This document shows, one piece after another, positions 1 to 7,998 of a stretch of 10,984 nt of DNA (position 1 is the first letter of the stretch; the number at the start of each line of letters is the position of its first letter). Under the pieces are notes generated by a model that saw only the letters and a program-made list of their open reading frames with translations, was not told the DNA's origin and ran no database searches. The DNA comes from Gammaproteobacteria bacterium (GTDB lineage Bacteria > Pseudomonadota > Gammaproteobacteria > SZUA-229): the NCBI GenBank assembly GCA_011321985.1, contig DROB01000393.1, forward strand, positions 1 to 10,984, in the 5' to 3' direction. The translations under genes were made by a program, and so were the position numbers.

Positions 1-2171
1 ATCATGAAACCCACGGCTATCTCAGGCGCCAGTTCTGTGATCCGTTTACCTAATTTCAAACCTTCTTTAAATTCTCGACTTCCGATTCTGATCTGCGCCA
101 GCAAGAACAGATTCCGCACATGACCCGGATTTAATTCATCCGCCTTCAGAAAACTGGTTTTTGCATCCTCAACCTGGCCCAGTTTTAGCTGGTTCATCCC
201 CTTCAGGTAATAACCCACGAAGGAATCAGGCCTAAGCTCAACCAGTTTGTTGATAACTGACACAGCCTGATTATGGCTTTCACGTGCCATCAGTAACTCT
301 GCCCTGGCTATCAGTGCTACAGGTTTCCCTTCATGCATTGTTTCTATTTCTTTGACCAGCTTTTCCGCAACAGCCAGATCTTTATTTTTTATATAAGTCT
401 CAATCAGTACGACACGTGACGCTGCATCCTCGTTGTCCACCTCACGGGCCTTCTCGAGCCATTTGATCTGCGACTGTTTATCACCCTGGATGACGGCTAG
501 TCGAGCCAGGGCCTTCAGAGCGGTTGTATTTCCGGCTTCATTGTCAAGAATAGCCTTATATCTGGTTCTTGCCTTTTCGATATCACCTGCTTTTTCATCC
601 AGTCGTGCCAGATTGATAGCGGCCCCTGTATGCTGAGGATCAATCTGCAGGGTCTTTTCAAAATACTTTCGCCCGGCTTCTTCATGACCACTGTTATATT
701 GCACGATCCCCATCAGGTTTGTTATCGTCGCATCATCAGGGTACTCATCAAGCATTTTTTGCGACGACGCGATTGCCTCCTCGTACTTTTTACCCCGCAG
801 ATAAGCAAACACCACCATGACCTGTGCCCGATAGGCATCTTTACCACCGGCGATGACCTTCTCAAGTTCGCCGATAGCCTGCTCCATATCACCACTGGAC
901 ATATATGCCCTGGCCAGCTCACTACGCAATACTGCACTTTCAGGTGCTAGCGCAACCGCCTTTTCCAGCTCAAAGATACCGGCCTTAGCCTGCCCGCTCC
1001 GCAGTAGAGACAGGCCATCCAGAGCAAGCAATTCTGCATCTTCTGATTTTTCTTTGAGCCCGGGGCGCAACGCCTCCTGAGCATTTTCATGCTGCTCTAG
1101 CGCGATGTAGGCTCTCCCCAGAAGTTTCCGCGCCCTCAGATTCTCGGGCCTGGCGGACACGTACTTACTCAGATAATAAGCTGCCTGCTCAAATTTATTC
1201 TGCGCATAACTGACAGCACCAAAAAGCAATAAGCTCGGCTCATGATTCGGGGCAAGTTTTAATATCTTCCGCAGACTGATCTCCGCCTGGTCATAATCCT
1301 TTTCTTCAAAGGCGAGCACACCCGCGAGGTAGTTCACCTCTGGATCATCGGGGTTCAGCTTCGCAAGAGGGTCCAGCGCCTCATGTGCCTGTTCATATTC
1401 CTTGTCCAGAATACTCAGCCTGGTCACTCCGATGAACGCCTTGCGCCCATTTCTCGTTATGAGATTTGCCGGTTCTTTCGTGATGATTTCTTCATAAAAA
1501 TCTCTGGCACCTGCAACATCCTTATTATTGATGGCTGCATTTGCTGCCAGTAATCGCAATTCTCCACTCTCCGGATAAAGTTTCATCGCTTCATCCAGGG
1601 TCTTGACCGCTTTCGACGTACGACCTTCCAACAGTTGCAGTTTTGCTTTTGTCTCCAGTACATACAGTGCATCGGCTTGCAATTTCTCACCTTCTAAAAG
1701 TGTTACTCTTGCCTTGACCAGATCACCCATGCCCGCTTCCGCTACTGCACGTAACCCGAGCAGGTCCGCTTTTGCCGCCTTCGACCAGTTACTTCCGGCA
1801 GTAACATCTTCGGCCATCTCTTTAAATTTTCTTTGCAATATCAGGGAGCGTGCAATTTCAATTTTTGCCAGCTCATCTAACCAGCCGAGTTCGGCACTAC
1901 GTTCAAACTCTTTTTCTGCCGAGGCAATATCTCCAACCTCAAGCTGTATCTCCCCAAGCAGATATCGGGCTTCAGCATTATCAGGATTGCTCTGTAAGGC
2001 GTTCTTTAATTCGATAGCCGCTTCCCTCGGCTGGTTTTCAGCCATGTAAGCCTTAGCTGTCTCAACGAGCTCGGTGTCACTGGCACCGGAACCGCAGGCC
2101 ACAAGCCCGTACAGGGCCGCCACTAAAATAAAACCTCCCGTATATCCTGATAACTTATCTATTACTCGCAT
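1..2171 (-). CDS. prsT: PrsT, PEP-CTERM system TPR-repeat lipoprotein (3' end cut off by window)
   Basis: This frame is open from the ATG at 2171 to the window edge, giving 723 codons with no stop. PrsT proteins are usually around 900 residues, so roughly the last 200 are missing. A good Shine-Dalgarno (GGAG, 5 bases before the ATG) fixes the start. Residues 1-26 form a lipoprotein signal: a short basic start, a hydrophobic stretch and lipobox L-V-A-C with Cys26, followed by Gly, so outer-membrane sorting is expected. The rest is tandem TPR units of about 34 residues, with typical pieces such as AAIELKNALQSNPDNAEAR near residue 50 and ELEKAVALAPESAVLRSELA further on. The family occurs next to xrtA, prsK and prsR. 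Its molecular job is not established; a scaffold in envelope EPS/protein assembly is inferred. The gap to xrtA is 69 bases without a terminator, consistent with one operon. Confidence 0.93.
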   Translation of the reverse strand, partial: MRVIDKLSGYTGGFILVAALYGLVACGSGASDTELVETAKAYMAENQPREAAIELKNALQSNPDNAEARYLLGEIQLEVGDIASAEKEFERSAELGWLDELAKIEIARSLILQRKFKEMAEDVTAGSNWSKAAKADLLGLRAVAEAGMGDLVKARVTLLEGEKLQADALYVLETKAKLQLLEGRTSKAVKTLDEAMKLYPESGELRLLAANAAINNKDVAGARDFYEEIITKEPANLITRNGRKAFIGVTRLSILDKEYEQAHEALDPLAKLNPDDPEVNYLAGVLAFEEKDYDQAEISLRKILKLAPNHEPSLLLFGAVSYAQNKFEQAAYYLSKYVSARPENLRARKLLGRAYIALEQHENAQEALRPGLKEKSEDAELLALDGLSLLRSGQAKAGIFELEKAVALAPESAVLRSELARAYMSSGDMEQAIGELEKVIAGGKDAYRAQVMVVFAYLRGKKYEEAIASSQKMLDEYPDDATITNLMGIVQYNSGHEEAGRKYFEKTLQIDPQHTGAAINLARLDEKAGDIEKARTRYKAILDNEAGNTTALKALARLAVIQGDKQSQIKWLEKAREVDNEDAASRVVLIETYIKNKDLAVAEKLVKEIETMHEGKPVALIARAELLMARESHNQAVSVINKLVELRPDSFVGYYLKGMNQLKLGQVEDAKTSFLKADELNPGHVRNLFLLAQIRIGSREFKEGLKLGKRITELAPEIAVGFM

Positions 2172-2240
2172 GTCTTCTCCAACGAACTTAACTTATTCCA
2201 GCTTCTCTTATTCATATGCTACGCAGCCGTAAAATAACGA

Positions 2241-3809
2241 TTACCGGCCATCCACAGGTGTCTGTACACGATTGACAAGTGCTTCAAATGTCATATCTGT
2301 TGCAGAGATAAAGTCTCGCATTAATTTTTGGGCCTGCTCGAGGCTACCTGCCTCATCTGTAGCGACTGCGATGACATAAGAGTATGTTTTTCCTGTCAGC
2401 AGGCCCAGAGCCTGTAATGCTTTCGCTTCGTATTTACTCGATGTGGTCCAACCTCCCACATTGTACCAATACCATACGAGACGCTTATTACCATGTTTGT
2501 TTTCCAGCTGTTGCTCGAGGACCTGGATATCGCCAGCCGTGCTATTTCTTGCCCGGCTATAGTTTGTTTGCCAGATATCGGCGTTATTTATATGATTGTA
2601 ATGGGCGATTAACTCCTTACCCTGCTGCGCCACCGGATAATAACCGACATATAGTAACACTTCCCGCTCCCCTTTAGAGTATGCCTGCTGCTCGCTTATC
2701 GCTCCCCGATACAGCGGTATCCAGTCATCATCGTTATCTCCCGGAACCGACCAGCCGGGCGGAGCAGCCGGCATTGTGAGCACGATATCCTCACCATGAG
2801 AGCTTATTAGATGATCGATACGATAGACCAGAACCGGCCCCGTCAGGAGCAGCAGAAAAGCCAGGATAACCACGGCCGGGTATTGCCACTTCTTCACCGC
2901 ACAAGGTCCGGATACCGGCTCTTTTTCTTTCTTTACGTTACCGACATCTACTCTGGAAAGCCTGGCCTGCTGCCGACGATACAGTTGTGCATCGATCACC
3001 AGCAGGAGGATGACCAGCCCTCCGAACAGGTACCAGCCCAGCATCAAATGATCATAGACGAGTGGATGCTGCATCTCTGTGGAATAACCGAGATAAACGA
3101 TAATAAAAACACGCAGTATGTTTGCCAGCACGCCCGCAGTAGCCGTAATGATTACGACCAGCAACCTGGTGCGAAAGCGCTGATAATTCAGATAGGCATA
3201 CAATGCGCCCAGCGTGAGTGCCGCCAGCAGATAACGCATACCACTACACGCCTCTTCAACAGACAACGTGCCCGCAGGCAGGACGATCCTGTTCTCCTGC
3301 AGAAAAGCCGGAATTTTTAATAACCGGACACCCGCAAAAACAGTGTTCGCTGTCAGGTCCTGCAGCATCGGGGACAATGGAAACCAGACAGGTATCGCAA
3401 AGATGATGAACAGGACAGGGAAGGCCAGCCTTCTGCTCACCTGAGGGCCCAGCGTTACCCATACGAGGGACAGAACCAGTAACAATAATGCAACAGCCTG
3501 CACCACCAGAACACCGACCAGCGCCCCCACCAGCCAGAACAGACTGGAAACCAGTACCGCCAGTAATGCCCGGTAATCAGGACACGGCGTGAGCCTCGAT
3601 AGCGATTCTCGACTGCGCAGTATCAGGTACGCACTGATGGCCAGCACCAGATAACCGTGAGCGTATTCACCCGTTTCCAGCTGATTCCAGAACCCTGTCA
3701 GGTAGAATAAGGTTTGCTGGTACAGCAGCATCGCCGCCAACAACAAAAGAGCAACGCTTATTCCTGCTGAACGCCATCCAGGGCAAGTTTGTTCTATATC
3801 CGGTTTCAT
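2241..3809 (-). CDS. xrtA: Exosortase A (XrtA/EpsH) fused to an EpsI domain
   Basis: This is a polytopic inner-membrane cysteine protease/transpeptidase that recognises and cleaves the C-terminal PEP-CTERM sorting tail of exported proteins. Of its 522 residues, 1-275 carry about eight hydrophobic helices with the exosortase core. The catalytic Cys188 lies in VEEACSGMR, the conserved Arg233 in NILRVF, and His254 in the YDHLMLGWYLFG segment. This matches the Cys/Arg/His set of exosortases (archaeosortases have Arg in third place). A charged linker (280-305) and a further membrane helix (311-327) lead to a periplasmic EpsI-type domain (about 340-515) with W-I-P-L-Y-R, LYVGYYPVAQQGKEL and WYWYNVGG. 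The EpsH-EpsI fusion and neighbours prsK, prsR and prsT mark the A subtype. The start is an ATG 20 bases after the prsR stop, with AGGA about 10 bases upstream, so it is translated from the same operon. Confidence 0.96.
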   Translation of the reverse strand: MKPDIEQTCPGWRSAGISVALLLLAAMLLYQQTLFYLTGFWNQLETGEYAHGYLVLAISAYLILRSRESLSRLTPCPDYRALLAVLVSSLFWLVGALVGVLVVQAVALLLLVLSLVWVTLGPQVSRRLAFPVLFIIFAIPVWFPLSPMLQDLTANTVFAGVRLLKIPAFLQENRIVLPAGTLSVEEACSGMRYLLAALTLGALYAYLNYQRFRTRLLVVIITATAGVLANILRVFIIVYLGYSTEMQHPLVYDHLMLGWYLFGGLVILLLVIDAQLYRRQQARLSRVDVGNVKKEKEPVSGPCAVKKWQYPAVVILAFLLLLTGPVLVYRIDHLISSHGEDIVLTMPAAPPGWSVPGDNDDDWIPLYRGAISEQQAYSKGEREVLLYVGYYPVAQQGKELIAHYNHINNADIWQTNYSRARNSTAGDIQVLEQQLENKHGNKRLVWYWYNVGGWTTSSKYEAKALQALGLLTGKTYSYVIAVATDEAGSLEQAQKLMRDFISATDMTFEALVNRVQTPVDGR

Positions 3810-3829
3810 ACACTAATCGTCCTGAACAA

Positions 3830-5194
3830 CTATTTCCCCGGCTCCGGCATCCCCAGCTTTTTCACCAGGTTATACAATGACGGCCGACTGATTCCCATCG
3901 CAGCCGCTGCATGCGTGACATTATTATTATGTATGGCGAGCGCACGCTGAACGACCTCACGCTCTGCCTGCTCCCTGGCATCACGAAGACTCAAAGACTG
4001 ATCTTCCTGCTTGCCCTCAAAACCCATATCTGCCGCTGTCATCCGGTTAGTCTCCGCCAGGATCACCCCTCGTTTTACCCGGTTCTCCAGCTCACGGACA
4101 TTACCAGGCCACGTATAAGCATCGATCTCGGCCCTTGCCTTATCGGTAAAACCACGGAAACTTCGCCCATTTTGCTGGCTAAACTTATCGAGAAAAGTCT
4201 GTGCCAATAATAACTTATCACTCTCACGTTCCCGCAATGGAGGTACCTCGATGACGATCTCGCTGATCCTGAAGAACAGATCTTCACGGAAAGTCCCCTG
4301 TACGATGGACTCCTTCAGATTACGGTGTGTCGCACAGATGATCCGCACATCAACCGAGATCAGATCACGACCCCCAATACGTTCGATCACACGCTCCTGA
4401 AGGAAACGTAACATTTTTGCCTGCAGAGGCATCGGCATGTCGCCGATCTCATCGAGAAAAAGTGTGCCACCCGCCGCCGTTTCAACTTTACCACGCGTTT
4501 GTTTTACCGCACCGGTAAACGCGCCTTTCTCATAACCGAACAACTCACTCTCTAGCAGGTTATCGGGTATTGCTGCACAGTTCAGGGCGACAAAAGGTTT
4601 ATCCTGGCGGGTGCTAAGACGGTGTAGTGCCTGAGCGAATAATTCTTTTCCTGTACCACTCTCACCCAGGACCAAAGTGGTCGCCTCTGAAGGGGCGACT
4701 TTCTCGACCATCCGGCACGCTGCTACCATCGATGGGCTTGAGCCGACGATGCCATCAAGTGGTGAATGGGTTCCATTATTTACCAGCTGACGATTTTCTT
4801 CTTCAAGCTGATGCAGGTTGTAAGCACGGTCGATGATCAGGCCTAGCTCTTCCGGCACGATAGGCTTCTGATAATAATCATACGCCCCCATGGAAACCGC
4901 CTCCAGAGCATGGAGCCTGTCATCATTGCCGGTAACGACGATTATCTTTGTATGTGGAGCCAGGTTTAAAATTTCCTGTAACGCAGCCAGACCCTCCGAG
5001 ACATTAGTCGGATCAGGTGGCAGACCCAGATCCAGCGTAACGACCGGTATTTTATGTTTTTCGATTAACTCGAGTGCCGAAGCACGATCACCCGCAATGA
5101 AGACTTCATACCCCTCAAACGACCACTTGAGTTGTTTCTGTACCCCGGGATTATCTTCTACCGCAAGCAGTGGTTTTAATTCAGCATGTGCCAT
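3830..5194 (-). CDS. prsR: PrsR, PEP-CTERM-associated sigma-54-dependent response regulator
   Basis: This 454-residue NtrC-type cytoplasmic activator is the partner of PrsK. Residues 7-125 form the receiver: acidic Glu13/Asp14, phospho-acceptor Asp55 in VVTLDLGLPP, Thr88 and Lys110-Pro111. Residues about 147-380 form the AAA+ sigma-54 activation domain: Walker A GESGTGKE (177-184), the sigma-54 contact loop GAFTGA (224-229), Walker B TLFLDE (244-249), REDLFFRI and WPGNVREL (362-369). Residues about 412-447 form a Fis-type helix-turn-helix (VTHAAAAMGISRPSLYNLV). All catalytic residues are present, so it should be active. Known family members act with RpoN on PEP-CTERM protein and EPS promoters. 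The start is an ATG at 5194 with only a weak Shine-Dalgarno (GAAG about 10 bases upstream). The product aligns by eye with PrsR proteins from the first residues. It lies 85 bases after prsK and 20 bases before xrtA. Confidence 0.96.
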   Translation of the reverse strand: MAHAELKPLLAVEDNPGVQKQLKWSFEGYEVFIAGDRASALELIEKHKIPVVTLDLGLPPDPTNVSEGLAALQEILNLAPHTKIIVVTGNDDRLHALEAVSMGAYDYYQKPIVPEELGLIIDRAYNLHQLEEENRQLVNNGTHSPLDGIVGSSPSMVAACRMVEKVAPSEATTLVLGESGTGKELFAQALHRLSTRQDKPFVALNCAAIPDNLLESELFGYEKGAFTGAVKQTRGKVETAAGGTLFLDEIGDMPMPLQAKMLRFLQERVIERIGGRDLISVDVRIICATHRNLKESIVQGTFREDLFFRISEIVIEVPPLRERESDKLLLAQTFLDKFSQQNGRSFRGFTDKARAEIDAYTWPGNVRELENRVKRGVILAETNRMTAADMGFEGKQEDQSLSLRDAREQAEREVVQRALAIHNNNVTHAAAAMGISRPSLYNLVKKLGMPEPGK

Positions 5195-5279
5195 CAGTTT
5201 GATACTTCAATCATGTTTCAGTCCTAGTTCTGGTTCTAGATGCACGATATCCTGCAGTTCTTACAGGGAAACCAGACAA

Positions 5280-7352
5280 CTATCCATCCGCTCCAGAGCA
5301 CCTGTCGCCATCATCCATAACGGGTAACAGCAAAGAGATTATAGACCCTTTTTCAGGTTTACTCTGAACACGTATATCTCCCCCTATACCTCTGATAAAA
5401 TCCCGACTCTCATGCATACCTATGCCCATGCCAGCATTCCCCTTTGTGGTATCAAATGGCTTGAACAACCGGTCGCGAATAAAGTCAGCGGTCATACCGT
5501 GACCACTGTCCTTTATCTCGATGGTATACATTGATGTGTCACATGAGACCGTGATCTCTATCGTGCCGTCATCATCGGTAGCCTGCTGCGCATTATCGAT
5601 AAGGTGGCCCAGAACATTTGAAAGTCGCTCCTTCTCGACGGTTAACCTGCTTTCTGAACACTGGACATCCAGCTCAGGCCTCGGCGACTGCCCGCTTTTA
5701 CTACGAACGACATCTGCCACCAGCTCCGCCAGTTCAAAACTTGTTTTCTTCTCCGCCTGCGCCTGTTTATTACGTAACTGATCGAGCAATTTCTTGATAT
5801 CTCCAGCAGCATTGTCCACCGTACCAAATGCGTCCTCGATAAATTCAGGGTTGTCCTTATGTCTCTTTGCGTTACGTGCCACCATCTCGAGTTCAGAGGC
5901 GATATTCTTAAGATCGTGCACCATATAAGCAGACAGCCTGCTGAACACTTCAAACTGCTTGGCCTCTGCAAGGGCATCCGTCGTCATCAAAACAGTCAGG
6001 TGGTTTGACACCTGTTTAGCCGCTGTTTTTAACAGGTCCCTGTCTTCCCAGTTGATCGTCCGGATAACCAATGGATCTGCCAGAATAACAAAACCTATCA
6101 ACTCACCCTGCTCCTGCAGAGGAATTATCTGCCAGGGCCGGTTTATCTGCTGCAACCACTCCGGTAAATTCAAACCATCGTATTCATCGACACGTTCGTC
6201 GATCTCCATCAAATTTATTATGTACCCCGTCTCTTCAAAAAAGTGGACGAGTGAAGACCCTGCGGGTTCATCGATCGCTATCTGGCCCGTATTCCATGAT
6301 GCTACATTCTTATAGCCAGACCCTCCATCGCGCAACCAGAGCAACCCTGTCCTCGCATCAATAGTATGGGCCAGTGCAGAAATGATGGTTTCGAACTGGG
6401 CTTCCCGCCCCACCTTATCACCCAGTTTATCGGTCAATCTCAACCATTCGATGCGGTAATCATATTTATTCTTGTAGAAATGTTTGGCAAGAAACACTTT
6501 GAGGCGCGCTCGCACCTGGCCTGAAAATAATATTGCCGCCAACAGGACCACCGCCAACGAAAGAAAGGCAGCCTGCCCGATCCGGCCCCAGTCGCCACCA
6601 AAAGCCCTGATATAATAGCCCGCTCCAGCCATCAGCAGCAGATAGACACCGCCACCCATAATCGCTGTGGTATTGAACACGACCTCTCTGGAAACGAAAA
6701 TATTCAGGGACCAGTTCTTGTTACGAGCAGACGATATTGCCAGCAGCGGCACGGCCATCAGATTGACGACCCCACGTATCTCCCACAATCCCTGATCGAC
6801 ACGACGAAACAGCAGAGCGTCAGCATAAAAATAAAAATCAAAAGCAAATATGCCTCCCACACCGAGGAACAGATACTTGGTAGCCCATCGATATCGCGCG
6901 GAGGTGTTCCTGTATAACTGCTCTATGATGGCCAGACCGATAAGTGCAAGAAATACCTGTCCTGCGATGCCTAATACAGGCTGAATCGACAATGAAAACC
7001 AGTAATTGACCAGCAACAGACCCGTGAAGCCAAGACACATCGGCAGGATCCAGCGTACAATTTTTTTGTAACTGGTGCCCCCTTTACCCTGCGAAGCCGC
7101 CATTTCAAATAATTTGAGGAGAAAGACATACCAGGCCATATAGCGCAACAGTTCAAAGACCTGATAAAAAGGGATCAGTCCGGTATCATCGACAGCAATT
7201 TTTGCTGCCAGCGCGGCCCAGACCGCACTAATGATGATAACGATAAAAAGCAGCTTCCCCTGCATGCTGCTACGCCAGCTGAGCATCAACAAGACAGCGA
7301 AAAAACCGTAAACAATCGCTGCAGCCAGATAGCTGTAAACACCGATATTCAT
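5280..7352 (-). CDS. prsK: PrsK, PEP-CTERM system sensor histidine kinase
   Basis: This 690-residue inner-membrane kinase phosphorylates PrsR. The N-terminal half (1-280) is almost all hydrophobic, with about eight or nine helices in a 7TM-like sensor arrangement and no large periplasmic domain. Residues about 315-455 look like a cytoplasmic GAF domain (for example GLLWLRDGG and GFVILADPL). The dimerisation/phospho-acceptor helix follows, with His479 in VHDLKN, and then the HATPase domain: N box HLIDNAQQA (Asn587), G1 box DSGHGM (615-620), G2 box GNAGMGIGMH (638-647) and a C-terminal beta-sheet ending near 677. All kinase motifs are intact. The signal it senses is unknown; a membrane or cell-envelope cue is plausible. 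The ATG start is preceded by GATGAAG about 6 bases upstream. It follows the small lipoprotein gene by 155 bases, with no clear terminator between them. Confidence 0.95.
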   Translation of the reverse strand: MNIGVYSYLAAAIVYGFFAVLLMLSWRSSMQGKLLFIVIIISAVWAALAAKIAVDDTGLIPFYQVFELLRYMAWYVFLLKLFEMAASQGKGGTSYKKIVRWILPMCLGFTGLLLVNYWFSLSIQPVLGIAGQVFLALIGLAIIEQLYRNTSARYRWATKYLFLGVGGIFAFDFYFYADALLFRRVDQGLWEIRGVVNLMAVPLLAISSARNKNWSLNIFVSREVVFNTTAIMGGGVYLLLMAGAGYYIRAFGGDWGRIGQAAFLSLAVVLLAAILFSGQVRARLKVFLAKHFYKNKYDYRIEWLRLTDKLGDKVGREAQFETIISALAHTIDARTGLLWLRDGGSGYKNVASWNTGQIAIDEPAGSSLVHFFEETGYIINLMEIDERVDEYDGLNLPEWLQQINRPWQIIPLQEQGELIGFVILADPLVIRTINWEDRDLLKTAAKQVSNHLTVLMTTDALAEAKQFEVFSRLSAYMVHDLKNIASELEMVARNAKRHKDNPEFIEDAFGTVDNAAGDIKKLLDQLRNKQAQAEKKTSFELAELVADVVRSKSGQSPRPELDVQCSESRLTVEKERLSNVLGHLIDNAQQATDDDGTIEITVSCDTSMYTIEIKDSGHGMTADFIRDRLFKPFDTTKGNAGMGIGMHESRDFIRGIGGDIRVQSKPEKGSIISLLLPVMDDGDRCSGADG

Positions 7353-7485
7353 AACGGCTTCATCACGCTGTCTTCAGGCCAGTCGCTATCAGTCAGTTTC
7401 ATCTTTGGGCACACGAATTGATAATTTAGATTTACAGGTAAAAACAACCGGTAGTTCACACTGAGCACTATCCCTTTGATTCTTA

Positions 7486-7502
7486 CGTACTTTGCCGGTA
7501 CG
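7486..7502 (-). other. Hairpin just after the lipoprotein gene stop
   Basis: CGTAC and GTACG are exact complements separated by 7 bases, 5 bases after the stop of the small lipoprotein gene. The stem is short and has no U tract. The rest of the 155-base gap to prsK shows an AT-rich stretch but no convincing promoter. Confidence 0.2.
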
Positions 7503-7507
7503 CCTGA

Positions 7508-7885
7508 TCAAGCTTTCACGGTAGTAACAATAATCTCTGGGGAATAGGTACTTTCCAGCCCATCGGTATCTATGACTGTCACCACGACAAAATAAACACC
7601 CACAGGCACACGGGGTATCTGCGCCTGCACTGAAGCACCACCACCAACATCGAACTGGTTTTGATAAAAACCTGTCGTCGTACCATAGTAGATACGATAA
7701 CTTGCGATATCCGATAACACCATCACACTACCATCTTCTCTCTGCGACGGTGCCAACCAACTCAAATTCAACACGCCCGTGGCAACGGAACCGGAGCCTC
7801 CTCCCGAGCAGGCAACGAGGGACAAGATCACTGTGATAAACAACAGAAACTTTATATGCAATCTGTAAAAATGCAAAAAAAACAT
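7508..7885 (-). CDS. Small fibronectin type III-like lipoprotein of the XrtA locus
   Basis: This 125-residue exported protein has no assigned function. Residues 1-26 are a lipoprotein signal: a basic/aromatic start, hydrophobic core FLLFITVILSL and lipobox L-V-A-C with Cys26. Ser at +2 predicts outer-membrane sorting. A Gly/Ser-rich linker (27-37) precedes one Ig-fold domain (38-121). Its fibronectin III hallmarks are the buried Trp43 (LSW), SYRIYYGT (62-69) and the F/G strands YFVVVTVIDTDGLES (98-112) followed by YSPEI. The start is an ATG with GGTG about 6 bases upstream; an AT-rich TATAAAAT at 7916-7923 could serve as a -10, but no good -35 accompanies it. Its place between epsB and prsK points to surface binding of polysaccharide or protein in this system, or to tuning PrsK; both are inferences. 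The cytoplasmic neighbours share its base composition, so transfer is not suspected. Confidence 0.85.
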   Translation of the reverse strand: MFFLHFYRLHIKFLLFITVILSLVACSGGGSGSVATGVLNLSWLAPSQREDGSVMVLSDIASYRIYYGTTTGFYQNQFDVGGGASVQAQIPRVPVGVYFVVVTVIDTDGLESTYSPEIIVTTVKA

Positions 7886-7965
7886 ACATCACCACAACTG
7901 AATAAGGGATTAAAAATTTTATACATTTGTGAATCCAAGTATAGACGGAACACGCGAACCCGTAC

Positions 7966-7983
7966 GCATTTCTACAGAAACGC
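7966..7983 (-). other. Hairpin just after the epsB stop
   Basis: The minus-strand RNA GCGUUUC-UGUA-GAAAUGC can form a 7-bp stem with one G-U pair and a 4-base loop, 15 bases after the epsB stop. No U tract follows, so it is not an intrinsic terminator. It could stabilise a processed 3' end between epsB and the lipoprotein gene. Confidence 0.25.
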
Positions 7984-7998
7984 TCAGTGCTGAAAAAA

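Noticed and set aside
1603..2049. 148-codon plus-strand ORF within prsT
   Set aside because: It is a Ser/Ala-rich shadow of the TPR codons, with no ribosome binding site or motif.
2074..2089. TGGCACCGGAACCGCA on the plus strand, a sigma-54-like -24 box
   Set aside because: The -12 half lacks the TT before GC, and it lies inside prsT facing away from any gene it could drive.
2811..3320. 169-codon plus-strand ORF inside xrtA
   Set aside because: It is antisense to a well-supported gene. Its Gln/His/Arg-rich composition is what a reverse shadow of a membrane protein gives.
5195..5279. Short repeats (AGAAC, CTAG) in the prsK-prsR gap
   Set aside because: The arms are only four or five bases with loose spacing, so I could not tell them from chance.
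4890..5327. 145-codon plus-strand ORF across the prsR/prsK junction
   Set aside because: It is antisense to both genes and has low-complexity Ser-rich content without any domain.
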